From Pseudomonas fluorescens (GTDB lineage Bacteria > Pseudomonadota > Gammaproteobacteria > Pseudomonadales > Pseudomonadaceae), in the NCBI RefSeq assembly GCF_000967965.1, contig NZ_LACC01000022.1, positions 124,001 to 188,000 of the forward strand: a DNA stretch of 64,000 nt. Direction: 5' to 3'. This document shows positions 48,985 to 56,696 of the stretch, in pieces; the stretch's first letter is position 1; the number at the start of each line of letters is the position of its first letter. Under the pieces are notes generated by a model, which saw only the letters and a list, made by a program, of their open reading frames with translations, had not been told where the DNA came from and ran no database searches. The position numbers were made by a program, and so were the translations under genes.

Positions 48985-50226
48985 TCAGCCCTTACGCTGC
49001 AACCACTCAATCATTCCAAGTCCGGCCGCCCGCCCACTGGCGAAACACGCGGTCAGCAGATAGCCGCCGGTCGGCGCTTCCCAATCGAGCATTTCCCCGG
49101 CGCAGAACACGCCGGGTAGTTGCTTGAGCATCAATCGCTCATCCATCGCCTCGAACAACACACCGCCAGCGCTGCTGATGGCCTCGTCCAGTGGGCGGGT
49201 TTTCACCAGCGTCAGTGGCAATGCCTTGATCGCGTTGGCCAGCAAGGCCATGTCGGCAAAGCAGTCGGCGCTGGTCAGTTCACGCAATAGCGCCGCTTTG
49301 ACCCCATCGATACCCAACTGACTGTGCAGGTGCTTGGCCATGGAGCGCGATCCCCGGGGTTTGCTCAACGCCGCCATAACTTTATCCACAGGCCGGCCCG
49401 GTAACAGGTCCAGATGAATCGTTGCCGAACCGTGCCGGTTGATCGCTTCGCGGATCGCTGCCGACAGGGCGTAGATCAAACTGCCCTCGATCCCGGTGGC
49501 GGTAATCACGCATTCGCCGAGCCGCGGAACGTCATCGTTAAGGCCGATGGCGATGTTTTTCAGCGGCGCGCCGGCGAATTTGCTGACCATCAACTCGCTC
49601 CAGGCCTGCACCTCGAAGCCGCAATTACTGGGTTGCAACGGCGCCAGTCCTACGCCGTGTTGCTCCAGTGCCAGCATCCACGCGCCGTCCGAGCCCAACC
49701 GCGACCAACTGCCGCCACCGAGGGCGAGCAGGGTGGCATCGGCTTGCACGGTTGTTTCGCCTTCCGGGCTGTCGATGCGCAATCCGCCACGCTGGTCCCA
49801 GCCGAGCCAGCGGTGGCGGGTGTGGATAACTACGCCGCTGTCGCGCAGGCGCTTGAGCCAGGCGCGCAGCAGCGGTGCGGCCTTCATGTCGGTGGGGAAT
49901 ACCCGGCCGGAGCTGCCGACGAAGGTGTCGATGCCCAGGTCATGAATCCACTGGCACAACGCTTCGGCGCCGAAGCCGCGCAGCAGCGGGGCGATCTGCG
50001 GGGCGCGTTCGGCGTAGCGCGAGAGAAACGCCGGGTAGGCTTCGGAGTGCGTGATGTTCATGCCGCCGACGCCGGCCAGGAGGAATTTTCGCCCGACCGA
50101 GGGCATGCCGTCGTACAGGTCGACCTTGATCCCGGCCTGGCTCAACACTTCGGCCGCCATCAGACCGGCGGGGCCGCCGCCGATGATGGCGACGTGAGGG
50201 GGGAGGGCTGACGAGGATTGGGTCAT
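48985..50226 (-). CDS. NAD(P)/FAD-dependent oxidoreductase (YhiN/HI0933 family)
   Basis: 413 residues from ATG 50226. Rossmann dinucleotide motif HVAIIGGGPAGLMAAEVLSQAGIKVDLYD at 11-39, then VGRKFLLAGVGGMNITHSE, and a C-terminal AGEMLDWEAPTGGYLLTACFASGRAAGLG FAD segment. A flavoprotein family with poorly known biochemical role. A 12-codon upstream extension lacks conservation. Lies between two REP pairs. Confidence 0.88.
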   Translation of the reverse strand: MTQSSSALPPHVAIIGGGPAGLMAAEVLSQAGIKVDLYDGMPSVGRKFLLAGVGGMNITHSEAYPAFLSRYAERAPQIAPLLRGFGAEALCQWIHDLGIDTFVGSSGRVFPTDMKAAPLLRAWLKRLRDSGVVIHTRHRWLGWDQRGGLRIDSPEGETTVQADATLLALGGGSWSRLGSDGAWMLALEQHGVGLAPLQPSNCGFEVQAWSELMVSKFAGAPLKNIAIGLNDDVPRLGECVITATGIEGSLIYALSAAIREAINRHGSATIHLDLLPGRPVDKVMAALSKPRGSRSMAKHLHSQLGIDGVKAALLRELTSADCFADMALLANAIKALPLTLVKTRPLDEAISSAGGVLFEAMDERLMLKQLPGVFCAGEMLDWEAPTGGYLLTACFASGRAAGLGMIEWLQRKG

Positions 50227-50278
50227 GGGATGCGCTGCGGTCTGACGGGATAAGCCGGGCATTCTATCAGCCCCGCCC

Positions 50279-50372
50279 CCTGTAGGAGCGAGCCTGCTCG
50301 CGATGGCGACGGTACATTCAACATCTGTGGGCCTGACAGACCGCTATCGCGAGCAGGCTCACTCCTACAGGG
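50279..50372 (+). repeat. REP pair (GTAGGAGCGAGCCTGCTCGC type)
   Basis: CCTGTAGGAGCGAGCCTGCT and its inverted copy (one base differs: CTCACTCCTACAG). It is in the gap between the divergently placed YhiN-type gene and the 3' end of the deacetylase-like gene. Confidence 0.85.
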
Positions 50373-50459
50373 TTTAGAGGTGTCTTTGAAGGGTGGTTAA
50401 AAAACGACCACATCACTGTAGCCTATACACCGTGTGGGCTGCAGGCCCTTTCACTCAGG

Positions 50460-50504
50460 TTATCCACAGGCAGTTCCACAGGCATTGTGGGTAAAGCATC
50501 CACA
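50460..50504 (+). other. Cluster of DnaA-box-like TCCACA motifs
   Basis: A perfect DnaA box TTATCCACA (50460-50468) is followed by two weaker copies, GTTCCACA near 50473-50480 and GCATCCACA near 50496-50504. No origin-type AT-rich element is nearby, so it may act as a titration site or be chance. Confidence 0.3.
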
Positions 50505-50506
50505 GC

Positions 50507-51427
50507 TCAATGACAACCTGATGACTGCCAGACCCGCTGCGCGCTGTGATGGAGGATGCCGTGACGGCGGGCCAGGGCCTGGCGGTCCTTGCTGTAGCCG
50601 CCGCCGATCACCCCGACCAGCGGAATGTCACGGCCCAGGCAATGGCGCATCACGCTTTCATCGCGGGCGGCGACGCCTTCGTCTGTCAGCTTCAGATAAC
50701 CCAGGGCGTCGTCCTTATGCACATCGACCCCGGCGTCATACAGCACCAGGTCCGGTTGGTAGAGCGGCAGTAGGTAGTTGAGTGCACCGTCCACCACCTT
50801 CAGGTAGTCGGCATCGCCCATGCCGTTGGGCAGCGGAATGTCCCAATCACTTTCGGCCTTGCGTGCGGGAAAGTTCTTCTCGCAGTGCAAGGAAACGGTT
50901 ACCGCCTCCGGAGTGTTGTGCAGTATTCGTGCGGTCCCGTCGCCCTGATGCACGTCGCAATCGAAGATCAGCACCCGATTCACCCGACCACTTTCCAGCA
51001 GGTAATGACTGATCACCGCCAGGTCATTGAAGATGCAGAACCCGGCCGGGTAGTCGTAGTGCGCATGGTGGGTGCCGCCCGCCAGGTGGCAGGCCAGACC
51101 ATGCTCCAGTGCCTGCTCGGCCGCCAGCAACGAACCGCCGACCGCCCGCACCGTACGCCGGGCCAGGGCTTCGTTCCAGGGCAGGCCGAGGCGGCGCTGG
51201 TCTTCGCGGGATAATTCGCCACTCATGTAGCGTTCGATATACGAAGGGTCATGGGCGAGGGCGAGAATATCTGCCGGACACAGTTCCGGGCGCAACAGGT
51301 CGGCGTCGCGGGTCAGGCCGCTGTCCACTAGGTGATCGCGCAACAGGCGGAACTTGTCCATGGGGAAGCGGTGGTCCGCCGGAAACTCGGGACTGTAGTC
51401 TTCGTGATAAATCAGCGGCAGTGGCAT
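50507..51427 (-). CDS. Histone deacetylase-like (class II, AcuC/AphA-type) amidohydrolase
   Basis: 306 residues. The zinc and catalytic residues fit the arginase/deacetylase fold: GGTHHAHYDYPAGFCIFND (paired His120/His121), FDCDVHQGDGTA (Asp158, His160), and VLYDAGVDVHKDDALGYL. Bacterial members remove acetyl or other acyl groups from amines or polyamines, or from acetylated proteins; the substrate is unknown here. The start at 51427 is chosen by conservation (MPLPLIYHEDYSPEFP), with no clear ribosome site; an ATG at 51433 is two codons upstream. Confidence 0.9.
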   Translation of the reverse strand: MPLPLIYHEDYSPEFPADHRFPMDKFRLLRDHLVDSGLTRDADLLRPELCPADILALAHDPSYIERYMSGELSREDQRRLGLPWNEALARRTVRAVGGSLLAAEQALEHGLACHLAGGTHHAHYDYPAGFCIFNDLAVISHYLLESGRVNRVLIFDCDVHQGDGTARILHNTPEAVTVSLHCEKNFPARKAESDWDIPLPNGMGDADYLKVVDGALNYLLPLYQPDLVLYDAGVDVHKDDALGYLKLTDEGVAARDESVMRHCLGRDIPLVGVIGGGYSKDRQALARRHGILHHSAQRVWQSSGCH

Positions 51428-51506
51428 GGTCATTTCATGTAGGAATGAGAGAAGGATCCTACCAGCGTTGTAGACTGGCGACATTGAAATGGAGGGGCGG
51501 GGCACG

Positions 51507-52076
51507 ATGGAGCCAATACTGGAACTTGAAAGCGCTCGGCTGCTGTTGCGCCAGTGGCGCGACGAAGATTTAGCGGACTTTGCGGCGATGTGTGCCGATC
51601 CGCAGGTGATGCGCTATTTCCCGGCAACCTTGAGCCGGCTGGAAAGCGCATCATTGATCGGGCGAATCCGTGGTCATTTCGCCGAGCACGGTTATGGTCT
51701 CTGGGCCTTGCAGCGAAAGGACTCTGGCCAGTTCATCGGGTTTACCGGGCTCAACGTGGTCGGATTCGACGCGCCTTTTACCCCCGCCACGGAAATCGGC
51801 TGGCGCCTGGCCCGCGAGCACTGGGGCCTCGGTTACGCCAGTGAAGCGGCGTGGACCGCTCTGCGCTGCGGGTTCGACCGCTTGCCGCTGAAAGAGGTCG
51901 TGGCCTTCACGACGCAAACCAATCTGCCGTCAGAGAAAGTCATGCAGGCCATCGGCATGCACCATGATCCGGAAAATGACTTCGATCACCCGCGACTCGA
52001 AGCCGATCATCCGTTGCGGCGGCATGTGCTGTATCGCATCAGCCGCGAGCAATGGCTGCAAACCTTGCATGGATAA
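51507..52076 (+). CDS. GNAT family N-acetyltransferase (RimJ/RimL-like)
   Basis: 189 residues from ATG 51507 (GGAGGGG nine bases before). Fold landmarks: LESARLLLRQWRDEDLADFAAMCADPQVMRYFP, GFTGLNVVGFDAPFTPATEIGWRLAREHWGLGYASEAA (acetyl-CoA loop) and TTQTNLPSEKVMQAIGMHHDPENDFDHP. Resembles enzymes acting on N-terminal or small-molecule amines. Divergent from the deacetylase-like gene, an intriguing acetylation/deacetylation pair, though nothing shows they share a substrate. Confidence 0.86.
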   Translation: MEPILELESARLLLRQWRDEDLADFAAMCADPQVMRYFPATLSRLESASLIGRIRGHFAEHGYGLWALQRKDSGQFIGFTGLNVVGFDAPFTPATEIGWRLAREHWGLGYASEAAWTALRCGFDRLPLKEVVAFTTQTNLPSEKVMQAIGMHHDPENDFDHPRLEADHPLRRHVLYRISREQWLQTLHG

Positions 52077-52180
52077 CCTGACACGGACGTTTACAATGGC
52101 CCTCGTGGGCAGAGTCCAGAAACTGAATCGAGCGTTGCAGCCAAGGCTGCGCGACAATGTTTTGCGTGAGGAGCATCTGA

Positions 52181-53050
52181 ATGAGCCAAGTGTTGGATGA
52201 TCTGGTCGACCTGCTGACCCTGGAGCCGATCGAAGAAAACCTGTTCCGTGGCCGTAGCCAGGACCTGGGTTTTCGTCAGTTGTTCGGTGGTCAGGTGCTC
52301 GGTCAGTCGCTGTCGGCGGCCAGTCAGACGGTTGAAGAGGCGCGCCATGTGCATTCGATGCACGGCTATTTCCTGCGTCCGGGCGATGCCGGGTTGCCGG
52401 TGGTGTATCAGGTTGACCGGGTGCGTGACGGTGGCAGTTTCAGCACGCGTCGGGTGACGGCGATCCAGAAGGGCCACCCGATCTTCACATGCAGTGCGTC
52501 GTTCCAGTACGACGAAGAAGGCTTCCAGCACCAGACCGAAATGCCGCAAGTGGTCGGCCCGGAAAACCTGCCATCGGAGCTGGAGATCACTCAGCAGCGC
52601 GCACACCTGATCCCCGAAAAAATGCGCGAAAAACTGCTGTGCCCGAAGCCGATCGAATTTCGCCCGGTGACCGAGAAAGATCCCTACAACCCGCTGCCCT
52701 CCGACCCGGTCAAGTACGTCTGGTTCCGCGCCGATGGGGCTTTGGCCGATTCGCCGGCGCTGCATAAATACCTGCTGGCCTATGCATCGGACTTCGGTCT
52801 GCTGGTCACCTCGATGCAACCCCACGGCAAATCGGTCTGGCACAAGGACATGCAGGTCGCCAGCCTTGATCACGCGTTGTGGTTCCATCAGGATCTGCGC
52901 GCCGATGACTGGTTGCTCTACGCGATGGACAGTCCGTGGGCCGGCAACTCCCGTGGATTCTCCCGTGGCAGCGTGTTCAACCGCGCCGGACAACTGGTGG
53001 CCTCGGTCACCCAGGAAGGCTTGATCCGTCACCGCAAGGATTGGGCATGA
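52181..53050 (+). CDS. tesB: Acyl-CoA thioesterase II
   Basis: Hydrolyses acyl-CoA esters; double-hotdog fold, 289 residues. Typical start MSQVLDDLVDLLTLEPIEENLFRG, then VFGGQVLGQ-type LFGGQVLGQSLSAA, and catalytic residues in SLDHALWFHQDLRADDWLLY (Asp) and GFSRGSVFNRAGQLVASVTQEGLIR (Thr/Gln region). The stop overlaps the next gene's ATG by four bases (ATGA), so a HAD phosphatase is translationally coupled. Confidence 0.95.
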   Translation: MSQVLDDLVDLLTLEPIEENLFRGRSQDLGFRQLFGGQVLGQSLSAASQTVEEARHVHSMHGYFLRPGDAGLPVVYQVDRVRDGGSFSTRRVTAIQKGHPIFTCSASFQYDEEGFQHQTEMPQVVGPENLPSELEITQQRAHLIPEKMREKLLCPKPIEFRPVTEKDPYNPLPSDPVKYVWFRADGALADSPALHKYLLAYASDFGLLVTSMQPHGKSVWHKDMQVASLDHALWFHQDLRADDWLLYAMDSPWAGNSRGFSRGSVFNRAGQLVASVTQEGLIRHRKDWA

Positions 53051-53640
53051 GCCTGGCCGACGTGCGTCACTGGGTGTTCGACATGGACGGTACCCTGACG
53101 GTGGCCGTGCACGACTTCGCGGCGATTCGCGTGGCGTTGGCGATCCCTGCCGAACACGACATCCTGACCCACCTCGCCGCACTGCCGGCCGAGGAGGCTG
53201 CGGCCAAACATGCGTGGCTGCTGGAGCATGAGCGGGACCTGGCCCTCGGTTCGCAACCGGCACCGGGCGCGGTGGAGCTGGTGCGCGAACTGGCCGGGCG
53301 CGGTTATCGCCTGGGCATTCTCACGCGCAATGCCCGGGAGCTGGCACATGTCACACTGGAGGCCATTGGCCTGGCCGACTGCTTTGCGCTGGAGGATGTG
53401 TTGGGTCGTGATGATGCGCCGCCCAAGCCGCATCCGGGCGGGCTATTGAAACTGGCCGAAGCGTGGAAGGTGCCGGCGAGCGAGATGGTGATGGTGGGTG
53501 ACTACCGCTTCGATCTCGATTGCGGGCGAGCGGCGGGTGCACGCACGGTGCTGGTGAATCTGCCGGATAATCCATGGCCGGAATTGACCGATTGGCATGC
53601 GGCGGATTGTGTTGAGTTGCGGCAGATGCTGTTGGCTTGA
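53047..53640 (+). CDS. HAD superfamily hydrolase (phosphatase)
   Basis: 197 residues from ATG 53047, overlapping the tesB stop. The nucleophile Asp is in VFDMDGTLT (motif I, about residues 8-16), motif II in LGILTRNA, and motif III/IV in MVMVGDYRFDLDCG, with KPHPGG in between. Cytoplasmic, presumed small-molecule phosphatase of the phosphoglycolate type. Substrate unknown. Confidence 0.88.
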   Translation: MSLADVRHWVFDMDGTLTVAVHDFAAIRVALAIPAEHDILTHLAALPAEEAAAKHAWLLEHERDLALGSQPAPGAVELVRELAGRGYRLGILTRNARELAHVTLEAIGLADCFALEDVLGRDDAPPKPHPGGLLKLAEAWKVPASEMVMVGDYRFDLDCGRAAGARTVLVNLPDNPWPELTDWHAADCVELRQMLLA

Positions 53641-53651
53641 AGAATAGGCTG

Positions 53652-53770
53652 TCTGATCCGACGCCTTCGCGAGCAAGCCCGCTCCCACAATAGGTCTGTG
53701 TGGACTCGATATCGAATATCACTAGAGAACCACTGTGAGAGCGAGCTTGCTCGCGATGGCGTCAGATCAG
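53652..53770 (+). repeat. Extended palindromic REP (GTGAGAGCGAGCTTGCTCGC type)
   Basis: Inverted arms TTCGCGAGCAAGCCCGCTCC and GTGAGAGCGAGCTTGCTCGC, with outer symmetric extensions TCTGATCCGACGCC and GGCGTCAGATCAG that lengthen the palindrome beyond the other REPs. It lies between the convergent HAD and alpha/beta hydrolase genes. Confidence 0.8.
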
Positions 53771-53782
53771 GCACTGCATAAC

Positions 53783-54742
53783 CTACTGCCCAAACAACGC
53801 CTTCTGCCCCTCCGGCGATGTAAACATCCCATCCCCGTCATGCCCGACCCCGGGTACTTCAATCAGTTGCTGCTTCAACCCTTGCGGTTGCAGCCGCTTC
53901 AGATAATCAAAGTAGTAACGCCCGCGGGCCAATCGATACGGCCCTTGCGCCCTGGCCTCACAGCTCTTGTCCAGCGCCGGATGATTCGGATCGATGTCCT
54001 GCTGCCCCAGCAGATAAACAACTTCACGCTTGAGGTAACTTTCCTGCAACTGCGCGGCGGTTTGTCCTTCGGCGTAGGCCGGTAAATCCGTCAGCCCGTA
54101 CTTCCAGCGATTGAAATTCGGGCAACCGGCGTGGCTGAACGCCACGGGCCGACGCTCATCGAAATAAGCATAGGAGGACGGATTGGCGATTACGTAGCGC
54201 ACCTGCACGCCGGCCGCATCGAGCTCGGATTGCGCGTGACCGAGCAACGCATAGCGCTGAACCACCTGCGCGCCGCCGGAGTGCCCGGCGATGACGATTT
54301 TCTTCACATCCGGAAACTGCTGGCGGTCACCAAGGCGGGCGATGATTTCGTCGAGCGCCGCGTAGGAACTCAGCCGAAACGGTGCCGTGGATTCGCCGCC
54401 GGCCATCCATTCATTGCCTTGCCAGCGCAAAACGGAGTCGGCCACCGGATGGACAGCAACATCGGTTTCATTGAGGAATTGCGGGGCGATCACCAGGGTC
54501 GTAGCGCTTTGCCCGGCCAGTTCGGCCGCGTGCTCACCGCTCTGCAGATAGGTTTGCGCGTTGCGCAAGCGACCGTGGAGGATGATCAGCACCCGTTCGA
54601 TTTTTGCCGGGGCGGGGCTGATGCCCACCGCGATTTCACCTGATTTCAACAACAGGCGCCCTGAGCTGAGGTCTTTGACCCCATGCTCGGCGGCCTGGGA
54701 CGTTGCGCAAGTAAACAGAACAACCAACAACCACTTCTTCAT
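53783..54742 (-). CDS. Secreted alpha/beta-hydrolase-like protein
   Basis: 319 residues with a signal peptide (MKKWLLVVLFTCATSQA, cleavage near 17). The hydrolase fold is suggested by the nucleophile elbow GHSGG (Ser155), an early oxyanion segment RVLIILHGRL, an acidic candidate in YLLGQQDIDPNHPALD and a late His (VPGVGHDGDGMF). Likely an esterase or related enzyme; no close relative is known to me. Its ATG abuts the stop of a YpfJ-type peptidase gene, so the two share a transcript. Confidence 0.8.
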   Translation of the reverse strand: MKKWLLVVLFTCATSQAAEHGVKDLSSGRLLLKSGEIAVGISPAPAKIERVLIILHGRLRNAQTYLQSGEHAAELAGQSATTLVIAPQFLNETDVAVHPVADSVLRWQGNEWMAGGESTAPFRLSSYAALDEIIARLGDRQQFPDVKKIVIAGHSGGAQVVQRYALLGHAQSELDAAGVQVRYVIANPSSYAYFDERRPVAFSHAGCPNFNRWKYGLTDLPAYAEGQTAAQLQESYLKREVVYLLGQQDIDPNHPALDKSCEARAQGPYRLARGRYYFDYLKRLQPQGLKQQLIEVPGVGHDGDGMFTSPEGQKALFGQ

Positions 54743-55636
54743 TTACAGATTTTTCGCCGCAAAGGTATCGCACTGGCCAACCTGGCCTTGGGCGAAACCG
54801 GTTTTGAACCAGCGCACCCGTTGCGCCGACGTACCGTGGGTGAACGAGTCCGGGACTACACGGCCCTGTCCCCGCTGTTGCAAACGATCGTCACCGATGG
54901 CGTTCGCTGCGTTCAGTGCTTCTTCGATGTCGCCCGGTTCCAGCCAGTTCAGGCGCTTCTGCGCATTGTTGGCCCAGACGCCGGCCAGGCAATCGGCCTG
55001 CAGTTCCTGGCGAACCAGCAAACCGCCGTCGCCCTCCATTTGCCGGCCTTGTTGGCGCGCTGCCTGAATTTTCGCGGAAACCCCGAGCAAGGTCTGCACG
55101 TGGTGTCCGACTTCGTGAGCGATCACGTAGGCCTGGGCGAAGTCGCCCGCGGCGGAAAAGCGTTGGGACATTTCCTGGAAGAACGCCATGTCCAGGTAGA
55201 CCTTCTGGTCGGCCGGGCAATAGAAGGGGCCGGTCGCCGAGGTGGCCAGACCGCAGGCCGAATTCACGCGGTTGCTGAACAACACCAGGGTCGGGTCCTT
55301 ATATTGACGGCCGGCCTGCTGGAATATCGCGCCCCAGGTGTCTTCGGTGTCGCCGAGGATCGAACGCACAAATTCCGCGCTCTGATCGTTGGCCGGCGGT
55401 GCCTGGCGACTCTGGTTGGTGGCGGGCGCCGATTGCTGCTCCATTTGCCCGGTCAGTTGTCCGAGGATCTGCAGCGGATCCTGGCCGGTGATCCAGCCGA
55501 TGCCGACAATCAGGAGGATCGCCGTCAGGCTCAAGCCCTTGCCACCGCCAAAACGCATGCCGCCGCCACCGCCGCCGACATCATCGCCACGGGCGTCGAC
55601 CACGTTGTCGCTGCGTCGGCCTTTTTTCCATAGCAT
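54743..55636 (-). CDS. Neutral zinc metallopeptidase (YpfJ family)
   Basis: 297 residues from ATG 55636: a Gly-rich cytoplasmic start (GGGGGGMRFGGGKG), one membrane helix (LTAILLIVGIGWIT, about 37-50) and a periplasmic domain with the HEVGHH zinc motif (174-179) and a downstream ELQADCLAGVWAN block. Members are poorly characterised. Upstream in-frame codons to 55735 are unconserved. Directly followed by the alpha/beta hydrolase. Confidence 0.9.
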   Translation of the reverse strand: MLWKKGRRSDNVVDARGDDVGGGGGGMRFGGGKGLSLTAILLIVGIGWITGQDPLQILGQLTGQMEQQSAPATNQSRQAPPANDQSAEFVRSILGDTEDTWGAIFQQAGRQYKDPTLVLFSNRVNSACGLATSATGPFYCPADQKVYLDMAFFQEMSQRFSAAGDFAQAYVIAHEVGHHVQTLLGVSAKIQAARQQGRQMEGDGGLLVRQELQADCLAGVWANNAQKRLNWLEPGDIEEALNAANAIGDDRLQQRGQGRVVPDSFTHGTSAQRVRWFKTGFAQGQVGQCDTFAAKNL

Positions 55637-55745
55637 GTGGGAATCCTCTTCTGTTCCGGGTAAAGCTCCGTGCGATGAGTGTTGCTGCCAAGTGGGAGCG
55701 GCGCCAGTCCGGTCGTCCGTCTTTTTCTTGCGCACAGGCTGATTC

Positions 55746-55836
55746 CCGGCACCCCGCGAGGGGCTGCCGAGAAGGTTTCAGGCTTGTATTGAACACAGAT
55801 AACCCATCGAATTCCGTCGGGCGATGGGTTTTTATT
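55746..55836 (+). other. Two hairpins with a plus-strand terminator, no gene
   Basis: Between the YpfJ-type gene and the aldo/keto reductase, CGGCACCCC-GCGA-GGGGCTGCCG forms a stem (55747-55770), then AACCCATCG (55801-55809) pairs with CGATGGGTT before TTTTTATT. The second is a good intrinsic terminator on the plus strand, but both neighbouring genes are on the minus strand. A small plus-strand RNA is possible. Confidence 0.4.
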
Positions 55837-55862
55837 GTGAGGGCGATCGCCGGTCCTGCGGA

Positions 55863-56696
55863 TTATTCGTCGAATGCATCCCATACCGGCGCAAAGTCAG
55901 GGCTGACCTGACGCTCGCGTTTGGACAGGTTGGCGATCAAGGCACGGTCTTCATCATCCAGTCGCACATCCAGCGCCGCGAGGTTGGCCAATTGATTGGA
56001 CTCGCTGCTGGCCTTCGGGATCGCGGCCACGTTGGGTTGATCGAGCAGCCATTTGAGCGCGACCTGGGTCGGTAGTACGCCGTGTTTCGCGGCGATTTGC
56101 TGGATGGCCGGAATCTGCGACACCTTGTTGCGCGCCAGTGGCGTGTAGGCTGTCAGCGCAAGATCTTGTTGACGGGCGTAGTTGAGCAGGGCGTTTTGTC
56201 CGAGCAGCACGTGGTACTCGACCTGGATCGCCGACAGCGGCGCCCCCAGCTCTTCGACGACTTTGCGTAGCAAGGGCAGTGGAAAATTCGCCACGCCAAT
56301 GTTGCGCGCCAGGCCTTGCTCCCTGAACGATACCAGGGTTTCTATGGTGCGCGGCAAGTCCCAATCGGTGGTTGGCCAATGGAGCATGAACAGGTCGACG
56401 TATTCGCTGCGCAGGGCTTTGAGGCTACGGTCCATGGAGTGGCGCATGGCGTCGGGTTGCAGTTGGTCCCACCAGACTTTGGTCGTGACATGGATCTGCT
56501 CGCGGGGTGTCGGACTGTTCGCCAGCGCCTGTCCGACAGCGTCTTCGTTGTTGTAGGCCGAAGCCGTGTCGATGTGCCGGTAACCCAGGGCCAGAGCCTG
56601 CTCCACGGCACGGGTGCATTCTTCGCCGAGCATTGGCCAGGTGCCGAGGCCGAGTTTCGGCATGTTCAAACCCTGTGGGTTAACGATGTGCTGCAT
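55863..56696 (-). CDS. Aldo/keto reductase
   Basis: NAD(P)H-dependent carbonyl reductase, 277 residues. The catalytic tetrad is intact: Asp43 and Tyr48 (HIDTASAYNN), Lys73 (TTKVWW) and His106 (LHWPTTDW). The FREQGLARNIGVANF and C-terminal AIPKASSESNQLANL segments are typical. ATG 56696 has AAAGGAG upstream. The start overlaps the FAD-dehydrogenase stop by 17 bases, so both belong to one transcript. Confidence 0.92.
   Translation of the reverse strand: MQHIVNPQGLNMPKLGLGTWPMLGEECTRAVEQALALGYRHIDTASAYNNEDAVGQALANSPTPREQIHVTTKVWWDQLQPDAMRHSMDRSLKALRSEYVDLFMLHWPTTDWDLPRTIETLVSFREQGLARNIGVANFPLPLLRKVVEELGAPLSAIQVEYHVLLGQNALLNYARQQDLALTAYTPLARNKVSQIPAIQQIAAKHGVLPTQVALKWLLDQPNVAAIPKASSESNQLANLAALDVRLDDEDRALIANLSKRERQVSPDFAPVWDAFDE

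Noticed and set aside
49382..49390. Perfect DnaA box TTATCCACA inside the YhiN-type gene
   Set aside because: A single nine-base match inside a coding gene without neighbours; expected by chance at this window size.
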